NCBI RefSeq assembly: GCF_963676815.1
Contig: NZ_OY781365.1
Coordinates: forward strand, 310,001-374,000
Direction: 5' to 3'
Length of the DNA stretch: 64,000 nucleotides
From: an uncultured Draconibacterium sp.
Lineage (GTDB): Bacteria > Bacteroidota > Bacteroidia > Bacteroidales > Prolixibacteraceae
Below are positions 9,939-20,046 of the stretch, in pieces; position 1 is the first letter of the stretch, and each line of letters begins with the position of its first letter. A program made the position numbers and the translations under genes. A model generated the notes under the pieces. It did no database searches and was not told the DNA's origin. It worked only from the letters and a program-made list of their open reading frames with translations.

Positions 9939-11249
9939 CTAGTTTAATCCATCGGGATAGTTGTTAATTACTACGCCTAAATAGTTTACGCGGGTGATTA
10001 ACCATTGCCGCATTCGTTGTATCTCGTTTTCATTATCCTTGTTGATGGGCCAACGTTCAGCATCGCGTTTCATAGCATCTGCAAATTGTTCTGCGTAGGC
10101 GTATGTTGCCGGCCAACACTCTGTCATAATTTTATCTTCAATCGCCAACCACCTTGTTTTATACTCAGCTACAAACTGCTTGCTTTTAAAGAGATCGGTG
10201 AAAAAGTTCGGGACTATATAGCCTCCGGTGTGATTAACCGGAGAGGTCCCCAAAACCAATTCACGATGATTCATAAAATAATTGTGTCCGGTGTACATTG
10301 TTCCCCAATCAAAATCGAAACCGGCATCAAAATCCCACAATGGCCCCATTGTCCATTTTCCGTCTACATCTTTAAAAAGATACATACTTCGTGGGGCAGC
10401 CACTTCAACGTTATACACCAACTCCTGAATCAACATAAAATCGATGAACGTAGGTATATCTAAGAGCTGCTCAACTTCGCTGTAATTAGCATTTTTTATG
10501 GCTGTCTCTAACGTGGCAAATTCGGCTTTTATCTGCGTTAACTGATCACCTGAAATGATAGCAGGATTTTTTACACAAACCGGCATATGGTATACCGACG
10601 ACCAAAAATTGTCGCTCTCTTCCGGTGCCAGTTCAGGGCCGTCGTCGACATCAAGCGACAACAAATATCCATTCTCTTCATCGATTGCCACCCTGTTTTT
10701 TCCTTCTTCAACTTGTTCGGTTAATGAGTAAAGTCCTAAATATTCGCCGTTTAAATTTACCTCAACGTAGCGAATATTATTTACATAGGGCATTTCAAGC
10801 TGTTGCCCCACCGTAAAAACAAAAGTATTCATCAGGTGTGTTGGATCACGATAATCGGCCAGCAGAATCCAATCCTTATTCTCATTTAAACCAAGTACTG
10901 ATGCTTTTTCATCCAATTTAATACGAAATGGTTTTTTCGGGTACCACAACCAGGTGGAGTTACCTCTTCCCCTGATTCTTCCGGTACCCAAAAAATTCCA
11001 TTTCTCGTTTCCAGATCTAACCTCTACCGAACAATCGGTATAATCTTCTTTCGATACTATTTCAGCATTGTTGGCAGTTACAATATTAACCGTTGCTACC
11101 TTATATTTTTCAACTTCTGATTTTTCCACAGGGTCATCATTCAAATCAACTTCGTTACAACGTGTGAATACCAAGCCGATAACGATGATGAAAACCAGCG
11201 AAAACAACGATTTAAAATTCCGGTTAATATGTAAGTACTGACTCAACAA
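9939..11249 (-). CDS. CotH-family (spore-coat-kinase-like) lipoprotein
   Basis: This protein of about 436 residues has the CotH hallmarks. RGRGNSTWLWYPKKPFRIKL near residues 90-110 holds the lysines expected for nucleotide binding, followed by LLADYRDPTHLMN and GPLWDFDAGFDFDWG near residue 310, where the aspartates would bind metal. CotH proteins are atypical secreted protein kinases; whether this copy is active is unknown. A hydrophobic N-terminus ends at VFTRCNE, a plausible lipobox. No ATG precedes the domain: the only good initiation codons are TTG at 11249 or 11246, 4-7 nt after the upstream stop codon, which points to translational coupling with the DUF6055 gene. It is the last gene of the locus 1 operon. 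Confidence 0.85.
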   Translation of the reverse strand: MLSQYLHINRNFKSLFSLVFIIVIGLVFTRCNEVDLNDDPVEKSEVEKYKVATVNIVTANNAEIVSKEDYTDCSVEVRSGNEKWNFLGTGRIRGRGNSTWLWYPKKPFRIKLDEKASVLGLNENKDWILLADYRDPTHLMNTFVFTVGQQLEMPYVNNIRYVEVNLNGEYLGLYSLTEQVEEGKNRVAIDEENGYLLSLDVDDGPELAPEESDNFWSSVYHMPVCVKNPAIISGDQLTQIKAEFATLETAIKNANYSEVEQLLDIPTFIDFMLIQELVYNVEVAAPRSMYLFKDVDGKWTMGPLWDFDAGFDFDWGTMYTGHNYFMNHRELVLGTSPVNHTGGYIVPNFFTDLFKSKQFVAEYKTRWLAIEDKIMTECWPATYAYAEQFADAMKRDAERWPINKDNENEIQRMRQWLITRVNYLGVVINNYPDGLN

Positions 11250-11253
11250 TGTG

Positions 11254-13310
11254 CTAATTTATTGTAACGTTAAATACAAATGTTACCTGGTATTGTGTTC
11301 CGTCTTTCTGGTAAACCAGGGCTTCTTTTATGGTGTAAGTATCACCACTGCTCGATTTTCCGGGGAACTGACCAATATGAAACTCGAAAGTACCAACGGC
11401 AAATTCGCTAAATAATTTACTGTCGTTGTCGTTACCCCAGCCAATTACATCACCATTGCTATCGAACCAGAATCCATGTCCGTTTGCAGTTGTATTGTAA
11501 CTTAACGAACCATCCGATTCAACGGCAGCAAAAGCAATTTTACCTTCCTGTGGTGTTGAACCTTCAGCTAACAACGCACCAGCAATTTCAGATGGTTGCA
11601 TGGCTAAAGCCTGAACCACTTTATTTATATCGCCGTTGGTGTTCAGATTAACATAGTCGCCTGTATAACCTTCAGCATCGGCTGCAAACGAAACATCGTA
11701 AGTCAATGTCAAATCTTCAGGATCAGCATTCGGATCGATAACAACGTTTCCTAACAGATCGGTGTTTGTGAAGCTCACTGAGTAAGGCCACTGGTCATCG
11801 TTACTCTCCTTTTCATCCCAACCATGTGATTCGTATGTTGAAGGTGCACCCAAAACTACCAGCCACAAACGCTCGCAACCTTCGGGTACTGTAAATTCAA
11901 TTTCAGCAGACAATTTGCGGTTCATTTCGCCGTAAACACGTTCGCCCGATTCGAGCAGCGCCACGTAACCATAACGAAAGCCTGCTCTTGTAAGTGTGCC
12001 CGGATTGTAGTTTGTGGTAGTCATCGACGTACCGTTTTCATCGTAAGTTCCGGGGTCATTAGCTGCAAGAGCCGATCCCGGCTGGAGAAGAGCAAATTTT
12101 GTGGTAACTACTGTACCGGCTTCCGGAACATTTAAAGGGATAACATTGTATCCTGTTGTTCCCGGACATTTGCTGTAAGCTACCTGGTAGCTACCATCTT
12201 CTGCCTCGTAAAATTTATATTCATACTGTCCGATGTAGTTACTTCCAACCTCACGGATAGCATCAATATCCCAGGTTACTAAATGAGATACTGCATCATA
12301 AAGTTCGTTATTCATTTCGGCTACCGACAAACCGTTTATGCGCATGTAGGCTTCAATTGGATCTTCCGGTCCAACAGATTCGCGCCACAATCTGCCAATA
12401 AAATCGATGCCATGTTTATCGGACCAGTAGTACTGTAACCAGTAACTTGCGTATCGTTGCCACTCGTGACCGAAATGGCGATGATAATTAGCCATATAAA
12501 CACCAAAGTTATACGATTGAAAAGCTTCAACCGGGTAAGATTGAAACGACTGCCACTGAGCACATTGTTCCCAAAAACCGTTTCCGCCGTTACCACCAAA
12601 ACCATATCGGAAGCCGCGGTTAAAGTCGTTTGGAATTCCGCCATAGGCCAGTAAGTCTGCATACACCTGGTACTGGAAACTGTGTCCAATTTCGTGTGCA
12701 ATTGTAGAACCTACAGGCTTACAGGTACTCGGATTTACCCAAAGTGCCCCAATCATATCATCATAACCACTACCCGTCGCCAACCACTCGGTTTGATACA
12801 ACAAGTAGATTTCCATTTTGTAATTATCAAGATTTGATTTTCCAGCCCCAAGTTCGGCAAACCCCAATGTGTTAACGTTAACATCGAAAAATGATTCTGC
12901 TTTTACCAGCAGGTCATCAATATCTACGCGCAGTGCTTCAGGTACACTGGCAGCATTTGGATCTTCACCAAATTGAGGTTCCCAGAACACGATAAAATGC
13001 TCCGATTGTTTGCTGCGTACGAACGACCATCTGCTGTCGCCGCGCAAAAATCCATGCTAACAAACTCTCCGGGCTTATAAAATTTCTCATAATCCACAAC
13101 GTCTGATTCGCTAAGTACTACAACAGTATCAACCGGAGGTGTTGTAGTGGTTGTATCAACCGGGTCGGGATCAGGCTCCGGATCGGGCTCAGGAGTTACA
13201 CTATCGTTTCCGCAGGCAGCAAAAACGAATAAAAAAATAAACAGGAATGTAAAGGAGCATAAGCCGGATTTCTCCGACTTATGCGCTTTAAATATTGATT
13301 TAAAAATCAT
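11254..13310 (-). CDS. DUF6055/DUF4859-type zinc-peptidase-like lipoprotein, frameshifted
   Basis: Two overlapping frames make one gene. The first begins with an ATG at 13310 and gives a lipoprotein signal (LFVFAACGN) plus a Pro/Asp/Thr-rich linker, reaching KPGEFVSMDF. The second continues from RGDSRWSFVRS to the stop at 11254. Adding one T in the T run at 13046-13050 joins them as MDFLRGDSRWSF, which aligns with the two paralogues in locus 2. The body has AHEIGHSFQY near residue 230 of the joined product, a zinc HExxH site, then a beta-rich region ending in WLVVLGAP..QWPYSVSF, and a C-terminal DUF4859-like domain (GHGFWFDSNGDVIGWG). The intact product would be a surface lipoprotein of about 685 residues. 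The break may be a sequencing error or a real inactivation. Family names are from memory. Confidence 0.75.
13046..13050 (-). other. apparent single-base frameshift in a homopolymer
   Basis: The plus strand reads five A (five T in the gene). With six T the upstream lipoprotein frame and the downstream peptidase frame become one continuous reading frame. The upstream frame otherwise runs on into unrelated sequence for about 40 codons. Confidence 0.8.
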
Positions 13311-13323
13311 TATAAATATTAAT

Positions 13324-15228
13324 CTATTCTACAGTATATGTAATATCAAAAGTTACCGAACCACCATTGCAGGTAGCAATATAGGTTGTTGTAACCACAT
13401 CTCCCGCAGCGGCATTCTCAGGGTGGTTACCTGCACTAATGAACAGCTCTGTTTCGTTGTGTTCCAAAGTACAGTAAACAACTCCCTCTGCATAGCCTAC
13501 TGCTGTTCCATCAGCATTCAGCCAGTAGCCGATACCGGTAGCCGTGTATGCAGGATCAGCTTCAGTAACTTCTCCCTGATACAGTTTCAAGGTACCGTCT
13601 TGCATTGCTTTATGAATCTGGTATGTAGTCATTTTAAATGCCTGACGTAATGTTTCTTTTACATCAGAACTAACCGGTACATAATCGTCGCTGTATGGTT
13701 TGTTTAATGTGATCTCAGCTGTTAAATCTTCAGGATCTCCTGCAGGAGCTGTTTCCGGATCAACATAGCTATCAGCCAAAATACTGAAAGTTAAATTGAT
13801 TGTTACAGTAGTACCCATGTACTCAACAATGTAAGTAGTTGTAACTTCATCTCCGGCTACTGCGTTTGCAGGGTGGTTACCACCATACAGGTACAGTGCA
13901 GTTTCGCTGTGTCCTAAACTTGTCCAAACAATACCTTCGGCATAAGGAACGGCAGAACCATCAGCACCTAACCAGTATCCCGGTGCATCAGCAGTATAAG
14001 ATACCGAGTCAGTGATCTCACCCTGGTATACTTTCATATCACCAGAAGCCAAAGCCAGGTGAATCTGGTAAGTAGTCATTTTAAATGCCTGACGCAATGT
14101 TTCCTGTACGTCGAAAGTTACACTTGCATAATCATCAGTGTATTCTTTGCTCAGTAGAGCATCGATAGTAGCATTTACAGGATCGCCTACAGGGGCAGTT
14201 TCCGGATCGACATAACCGATAGCATTTACTGTAATGTTCAACATCACAATTTTGTTATTTACCATGAAACCGTACTTGATGGTAAAGTTCATACCTTCAG
14301 TTACAACATCTGGCATCTGACCAAGACTGATCTGGTTAGCTTCAAAATCTCCGTAATTTGTGTATACAGTCTGATCACCGGTTGCGTAAGTAGTTACAAA
14401 ACCATCAGCATTGTACCAGAAACCATTTCCGGTTTCAGCTTCCTGTGCGTATGAACCGTCTGCGTTAACACCTACAAATGCAACTTCATCCATTGATGAA
14501 ATACCCAGGTCGTTTAATACTGCATCTAAATCAAAAGCAACAGCCTCCGCATCGTAAACACTTTTTGGAGTTACATCAACAGTGATATCCTGCTCGCTTA
14601 CAACATCGGCAACAACAGCACCTGCTGCGGCAGCGTTAACTGTTATTACAACAGCTACACGAACTTCGTTGTATTTCAGTCCCTCGATAAATTTAATCTG
14701 CTGGCCATCAACAAGGTGACCTGGAAATTGCCCAACATTGAAATAGGCATTTTCAGGATAGAATTCAGCAAAAACCATGGCGTTGTCACCATAATCAACA
14801 ACATCACCTTCAGCATCCCACCAGTGTCCCCAAGGGGCGTTGGTGTTTTTTGCACTGGCAACATCGTTATGAGTAGATCCGTCAATCGCAAAACCTTTAA
14901 CTTCAGGAGCTCCGCTTTCGCCACCAATGCCTGCAAGTAATTCTTCCTCGGTAATGCCAAATGCTTCCGCAATTTTATCCAATTCAATTTCTACAGTACC
15001 ACCATCATAAGATGTTCCACTAATGGTCATATTCATTGAATATTCAAGAATCAGATCCGCATTAATCATGTTTTTCTGAGCCTCTGCAATCGAATCCTGG
15101 CGGGCTATTTCAGCAATCTCGTCATCCGTAAGGACGTGCATACTGCTAAAGTCTTCGTTGTCGTCGCAACTGAATAATCCTGCCGTGATAACCAGCGCCA
15201 GAATTAGTAATATATGTATCTTTTTCAT
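13324..15228 (-). CDS. lipoprotein with tandem DUF4859-like repeats
   Basis: This 634-residue lipoprotein (LFSCDDNED lipobox, cysteine near residue 21) is built of about four copies of a domain of roughly 130 residues, at about 45-190, 215-340, 345-485 and 490-634. Each copy has a core like GYWLNADGTAVGYAEG followed by an ETELFISAGNHPENAAAGD-type strand. Copies three and four share ETLRQAFKMTTYQIH exactly. The same domain forms the C-terminus of the neighbouring DUF6055 protein, so the two are probably functional partners. I associate the domain with DUF4859, from memory. As the third gene of a SusC-SusD operon with no enzymatic motif, it is probably a surface glycan- or glycoprotein-binding protein. 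It lies 13 bp from the next gene. Confidence 0.75.
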   Translation of the reverse strand: MKKIHILLILALVITAGLFSCDDNEDFSSMHVLTDDEIAEIARQDSIAEAQKNMINADLILEYSMNMTISGTSYDGGTVEIELDKIAEAFGITEEELLAGIGGESGAPEVKGFAIDGSTHNDVASAKNTNAPWGHWWDAEGDVVDYGDNAMVFAEFYPENAYFNVGQFPGHLVDGQQIKFIEGLKYNEVRVAVVITVNAAAAGAVVADVVSEQDITVDVTPKSVYDAEAVAFDLDAVLNDLGISSMDEVAFVGVNADGSYAQEAETGNGFWYNADGFVTTYATGDQTVYTNYGDFEANQISLGQMPDVVTEGMNFTIKYGFMVNNKIVMLNITVNAIGYVDPETAPVGDPVNATIDALLSKEYTDDYASVTFDVQETLRQAFKMTTYQIHLALASGDMKVYQGEITDSVSYTADAPGYWLGADGSAVPYAEGIVWTSLGHSETALYLYGGNHPANAVAGDEVTTTYIVEYMGTTVTINLTFSILADSYVDPETAPAGDPEDLTAEITLNKPYSDDYVPVSSDVKETLRQAFKMTTYQIHKAMQDGTLKLYQGEVTEADPAYTATGIGYWLNADGTAVGYAEGVVYCTLEHNETELFISAGNHPENAAAGDVVTTTYIATCNGGSVTFDITYTVE

Positions 15229-15267
15229 TTGTTTAAATTTTTAATTTTCAGTAGTGTATTACTCCAA

Positions 15268-16971
15268 TTAATTTGCTCCACCCTGATAACCGTCGTTTTG
15301 AACAAGTGAAATGTTAGCATCCAAGGCTGCTTTCGGAATTGGGAAATAATCCCAATGTGTCTCAGTTGTGGCATCTTTACAGAACCATGATTTTCCGTTA
15401 AATACATTTCTTCCGTCGCTCATTTTAAAACGAATAAGGTCTTGACGACGATGATGTTCACCGGCAAATTCCCATGCCAGATCATCTAATAAACCACCTA
15501 GCTCAATATCATCACCACCTTCGATGGTTACGATGTATGATGCAGGATCGTAGTTAGCAAATCCTTCGCTGGTGTATTCGCGGTGTCCGTAGTCGTATAC
15601 ACTTCCACCTTTTAGGTCGGCAACCGAACGAACAGCTCCCTGTGCAGTTTCGAACGAACGGCTACGAACCTCGGTAATAAGGTCGGCAGCAGTTTGCTCA
15701 TCCTGTCCTAAACGAAGTAAACACTCGGCCTTAATAAACATAGCATCGGCCAAACGGAAGAAAGCAACGTCGTTTCCGTAAGTACCATAGTCGCCAGCTT
15801 CGATTTCGCTTTTTACAAAACGGTAACCTTCTTGCTGGTATGCACCTGGATTATCGATTGAGTGAACGTTTCTTGAGTAATTTAATACACCTTCACCAGC
15901 CCAGTCGTCAGTACCAAAAGGAATAGGATCGCCTGATTGAGGAATAGTATTACCATCAGCATCTTCGGTAGCAAAATGTTGTACACCACCTGCCCAGGTA
16001 TAACCTAAACGCATGTCACCTTCGTCGTAAGTATCGATAAACTGAGGTACAGCACAGCTACCGTTCCATGGCGAACCATTGTAACCGTAGGCTGCAGCAC
16101 CGGCACCTACCAAACATTTATTTACCAAATAGTTGTGCGATGCATTTGTATGATCTAACGGAATAGCGAAAATTACTTCCGGCGATCCGTCGATATCTAC
16201 TTTAAAGTTATCAAGGTAATTTGGAGCCAGTGAATAACCACCGTTTTCAATTACATCGTTAACCTCGGCTAATGCCAATGCGTAATACGAATCGTCGTTT
16301 GTTCCGAAATAAGCATTGTAGTTCAGGTACAATTTTGCCAGTGCCATATCGGCTGCAAAACGGTTCGCATAACCAAATACTTTTTCAGTTCCAAGATCGT
16401 CTTTAATAGCATTCAATTCGCTTACACAGAAATCAAAAATTTCTTGTGCATCTGCTTGTTCCGGAAGGTATCCAGGTTCAGTGTCCTGAGTTGTTTCCAG
16501 TGGTACATTACGGAATGCATCAAGCAAAACGTAATAGTTTAATGCACGGATAAAACGCATTTGTGCTTGTTCCGGACCTGTTTCCGGCAATACATCGAGT
16601 GTTTTGTTGGCATAACCAATTCCTACATATGCTGTGTTCCAAAGACCATCAATATGGCCTTGTGTGGAATTCCAGGAGTGTTTGTGCATTGGAATGTAAA
16701 GGTCTCCCCATCCAATACCAATTCTTTTCGGAGTCATGTAAATATCGCTACATTCTGCCATTACATCGAAGTAACCGTTCCATCCCCAATACAGGAAGCG
16801 GAATTGAGCTAAAGCTTCACCCATCATATACCCAACTACTTCCGGGTCATTTACATCGATGGTTTCATCGGTCAACCCGGAATACACTGTTTCGTCCAGG
16901 TCGGTACAAGATCCCATAAGCAATAAAATTGCTACGGAAAAACTTAATATAGAGTTCTTTATGAATTTCAT
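15268..16971 (-). CDS. SusD/RagB-family nutrient-binding outer-membrane lipoprotein (locus 1)
   Basis: This protein of about 567 residues has a lipobox (LLMGSCTDLD) and the tetratricopeptide-like start of SusD proteins (MRFIRALNYYVLLDAFRNVP, about residues 125-145). Its C-terminal region contains LAWEFAGEHHRRQDLIRFKM and DYFPIPKAALDAN, the usual SusD C-terminal landmarks. SusD binds the polymer at the cell surface and acts as the lid of SusC. The start is set at the ATG at 16971; the longer frame begins with TTG at 16980, only 3 nt after the SusC stop. It is co-transcribed with the SusC gene, and the specific ligand cannot be read from the sequence. Confidence 0.95.
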   Translation of the reverse strand: MKFIKNSILSFSVAILLLMGSCTDLDETVYSGLTDETIDVNDPEVVGYMMGEALAQFRFLYWGWNGYFDVMAECSDIYMTPKRIGIGWGDLYIPMHKHSWNSTQGHIDGLWNTAYVGIGYANKTLDVLPETGPEQAQMRFIRALNYYVLLDAFRNVPLETTQDTEPGYLPEQADAQEIFDFCVSELNAIKDDLGTEKVFGYANRFAADMALAKLYLNYNAYFGTNDDSYYALALAEVNDVIENGGYSLAPNYLDNFKVDIDGSPEVIFAIPLDHTNASHNYLVNKCLVGAGAAAYGYNGSPWNGSCAVPQFIDTYDEGDMRLGYTWAGGVQHFATEDADGNTIPQSGDPIPFGTDDWAGEGVLNYSRNVHSIDNPGAYQQEGYRFVKSEIEAGDYGTYGNDVAFFRLADAMFIKAECLLRLGQDEQTAADLITEVRSRSFETAQGAVRSVADLKGGSVYDYGHREYTSEGFANYDPASYIVTIEGGDDIELGGLLDDLAWEFAGEHHRRQDLIRFKMSDGRNVFNGKSWFCKDATTETHWDYFPIPKAALDANISLVQNDGYQGGAN

Positions 16972-16983
16972 AATTCTCAATTT

Positions 16984-19900
16984 TTAAAAGTTAACAGAAA
17001 GTCCAAAAGTGTATGAACGAACAGTTGGATACTTATCACGGTCATCGATACCAGGTGCCAGGAAGTAAGTTGATACTTCAGGATCTAAACCTGAGTAACC
17101 GGTAATACAGAACAAGTTCTGACCACTAACATACAAACGCAGATTTTTGATGTATTTTTCAAAATTACCTGTGATTGGCAGTGTATAACCTAAAGTTACG
17201 TTGCTCAGTTTAATAAAGTCGCCATCTTCAATATGGTCGCTCCAAACTCCCTGAGGCATTGAACCTGACAGTTTCACCATCAATTGTTCACCTGTAGCTT
17301 CATCAATTACAGGAGCTCCATCAGGAGTAATTGCAGGATGCAAGTCGGCAGCCGTTTTCAAACGGTTGTATGCAATTGAATTGTTTTCGTAGAAACTACG
17401 TTGAACGTTCAAGATCTGGTAACCGAACTGACCTGTGATCATCGCACTCAAATCGAAGTTTTTGTAACGGAAAGTGTTGCTCCATCCGGCATATACACTT
17501 GGCAGTCCGTTTCCTAAACGCTGACGGTTTGACTCTAAGTTGTAACTTGTATCGAATTCTTTAACCGACCATGTTTCGGTTGCTTCATCAAAAACTTCAA
17601 CCAAAACAAATCCGTCTTTGCTAACACCTACTGAACGCAATCCCCAGAAATCTCCCAGAGGCTCACCAATTTCCATGGCGTGAGTAGCTACCGAAATAGG
17701 ATCGCTAACACCACCAACTTCCATAAAGTTGTCAGTTTCGTATAAATCGTTCGACAGGCTCAACAATTTGTTGGCATTGTGCGACAGTGTTAAAGTTGAG
17801 TTCCATTCGAAGTCACCCTTTTTAACCAGCGTACCTGAAACCATGAACTCGATACCTTTGTTTTCCATTTCTCCAACGTTAGCAGTTGTCCATCCATACA
17901 TATTTGGTGGAACAGGAACCGCGTAGTCGTATAAAAGGTCTTTTGTTTTTTTCTTATAAACATCAACAGAACCATGTAATCTTGAATCGAACATAGTCCA
18001 GTCAACACCAATGTTCACCTCGCTGGTGGTTTCCCATTTCAAATCAGGGTTTGGGTTTTGAGCCACCTTTAACGATGGTGTCCATTCGCCATCCTGACTG
18101 TAGTGTTTTCCATAAGCATCGTAGTCGTATGTAGTTAACGACATATAATTAGCTCCCGGAATAACACCTGTTACACCATAACCGGCACGCAGTTTTAAAT
18201 TATCGAGCCAGGTTGCGGTCTGCATAAACGATTCGTTGCTAATAGTCCAACCAACCGATGCTGATGGGAAAGTACCCCATTTGTGGTTTTCACCAAATTT
18301 AGAAGAACCTTCGCGACGAACACTTGCAATAAGGTTAAAACGGTTGTCGTAGCTGTAACTTGCACGTCCAAAGAAACCGATCAGTTTATTATCGTCTTTG
18401 TACGATCCCATACTTGCTGTATGGTCTTCATCAGTAAGGTACAAACCTTGTCCCAGGTTGTTGTACAGGTATGATTCTGAAGGGAATTCAGAGTTTCCTG
18501 CATTAAAACTATCGTATACATTGTACAGGTAACTATAACCAAGCAAAGCAGTTACACGGCTTTTTTCAATTTCAAAATTATATTTTGAAGTCAACTCCAG
18601 GTTTTCACTTTTCGTGTTGCTCGAAGATTTTCCGGCACCACCTCTTACGCGTGGTATTGTTCTGTATTGATCTTCCGGATCAACTGTACTTTGCGAATAA
18701 AACTTACTGGTATAATAGTCTTGACCTGTTGTAGAAGTTTCACCACGTGATAACATCAGGTTGGTTTGCCAGTTTTTAATTGGCTCAACGGTAATGTTTC
18801 CAACCACGCGGGCATATTTACGACGATAATCACCAATTCGCTCATTTTGTATTTCAACCGGGTTGTAATACTGAAAGCGGTTAAACTCTTCGTAGTACGC
18901 ACCATCTTCGTGATATACCGGCGACGATGGGTTGTGAATTAATGCCTGACGGTAAGCGTAAGCATTGTTATTGTTCGTATTGTTATGTGTAGAATACAAT
19001 ACATTCAAATTCAGTTTCACAATATCGTTTAGCGCATACTGGCTAAAATCAAGTTGTGCTTTCAGATCTTCACTGTCACTCTTACGCATGATACCTTCTT
19101 CATCTGAATAGGTAACGTTTGCCGAGTAGGATGATTTGTCAGATCCGCCTTCGAAACTTAATGAGTGGTTTTGAGTGTAACCACCTTTACGTGTTATGGC
19201 TTTTAACCAATCAGTATCGTAACCATCGTAAGGAAAATTGGTACGGCCATAAATTACATCGTGCGTATCCATAAAATCGGCAGTTTTATACCAATCAGAA
19301 ATGGATGCATAACTTGAATAAGTTGCACTTGAGTACGATCCGCGTTTACCTGACTTGGTTGAAATAAGGATTACACCGTTTGCACCCCTTGTACCATAAA
19401 TTGCCGCCGCCGAAGCATCTTTCAATACATCGATCGACTCAATGTTTTCAGGAGCTACTGTTGTTAACGAACCTTCAATTCCGTCAACAAGAACAAGTGG
19501 CTCAACACTACCCATAATTGTAGTAATACCACGTAGCATAATACTTGATGTGGCATTCGGGTCACCAGATGTTTTGGTAATACTTAAACCGGCAATTTTA
19601 CCTTTTACCAGTTCGGCAGCATCGCCAATTTTACCCACCGTAAAATCTTCCGATTTTACACTGGCAATAGCACTGGTTACTTCACCTTTACGTTGGGTAC
19701 CGTAACCAATGGCAACAACTTCATCAATACCAATGGTTTCAACCGCCATTGTTACATCAACAGTTGTTTTTCCCGATAATTGGATTTCCTGAGTTTTAAA
19801 TCCAATGTACGAGAATTGTAATACGTCTTCAGCATTTGCATTGATGGTGTATTTACCATCAATATCGGTAGTAGTACCATTTGTTGTACCAACTACCATT

Positions 19901-20046
19901 ACTGTTACACCGGGTAAAGTTACTCCGTCCGCATCATAAACAGTTCCGGAAATCCTGCTGGATTGACCAAATACTGTGAATGGAAAGATCAGGAGAAACA
20001 AGACATAGCAGAACATTCGTGTTTTTCTTGATTGAATAGATTTCAT
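16984..20046 (-). CDS. SusC/RagA-family TonB-dependent transporter (locus 1)
   Basis: This 1020-residue outer-membrane transporter has a signal peptide ending at TVFGQS, then a carboxypeptidase-regulatory-like domain (ISGTVYDADGVTLPGVTV, about 30-115), a TonB-box-like IDEVVAIGYGTQRKG near 110, a plug domain (about 120-230, LVLVDGIEGSLTTVAPE and ASAAAIYGTRGANGVILIST) and a C-terminal 22-strand barrel ending in TFGLSVNF. It imports oligomers released at the cell surface. It is the first gene of the locus 1 operon, with a leader of about 300 nt between the candidate promoter and the ATG. It closely resembles the SusC of locus 3 (same AIGYGT region) and is less like that of locus 2. Confidence 0.96.
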   Translation of the reverse strand: MKSIQSRKTRMFCYVLFLLIFPFTVFGQSSRISGTVYDADGVTLPGVTVMVVGTTNGTTTDIDGKYTINANAEDVLQFSYIGFKTQEIQLSGKTTVDVTMAVETIGIDEVVAIGYGTQRKGEVTSAIASVKSEDFTVGKIGDAAELVKGKIAGLSITKTSGDPNATSSIMLRGITTIMGSVEPLVLVDGIEGSLTTVAPENIESIDVLKDASAAAIYGTRGANGVILISTKSGKRGSYSSATYSSYASISDWYKTADFMDTHDVIYGRTNFPYDGYDTDWLKAITRKGGYTQNHSLSFEGGSDKSSYSANVTYSDEEGIMRKSDSEDLKAQLDFSQYALNDIVKLNLNVLYSTHNNTNNNNAYAYRQALIHNPSSPVYHEDGAYYEEFNRFQYYNPVEIQNERIGDYRRKYARVVGNITVEPIKNWQTNLMLSRGETSTTGQDYYTSKFYSQSTVDPEDQYRTIPRVRGGAGKSSSNTKSENLELTSKYNFEIEKSRVTALLGYSYLYNVYDSFNAGNSEFPSESYLYNNLGQGLYLTDEDHTASMGSYKDDNKLIGFFGRASYSYDNRFNLIASVRREGSSKFGENHKWGTFPSASVGWTISNESFMQTATWLDNLKLRAGYGVTGVIPGANYMSLTTYDYDAYGKHYSQDGEWTPSLKVAQNPNPDLKWETTSEVNIGVDWTMFDSRLHGSVDVYKKKTKDLLYDYAVPVPPNMYGWTTANVGEMENKGIEFMVSGTLVKKGDFEWNSTLTLSHNANKLLSLSNDLYETDNFMEVGGVSDPISVATHAMEIGEPLGDFWGLRSVGVSKDGFVLVEVFDEATETWSVKEFDTSYNLESNRQRLGNGLPSVYAGWSNTFRYKNFDLSAMITGQFGYQILNVQRSFYENNSIAYNRLKTAADLHPAITPDGAPVIDEATGEQLMVKLSGSMPQGVWSDHIEDGDFIKLSNVTLGYTLPITGNFEKYIKNLRLYVSGQNLFCITGYSGLDPEVSTYFLAPGIDDRDKYPTVRSYTFGLSVNF

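Noticed and set aside
13040..13055. Programmed ribosomal frameshift in the DUF6055 gene
   Set aside because: A T5 run with TTT to TTG slippage is possible, but no stimulatory structure was evident and paralogues have a continuous frame; sequencing error or mutation is simpler.
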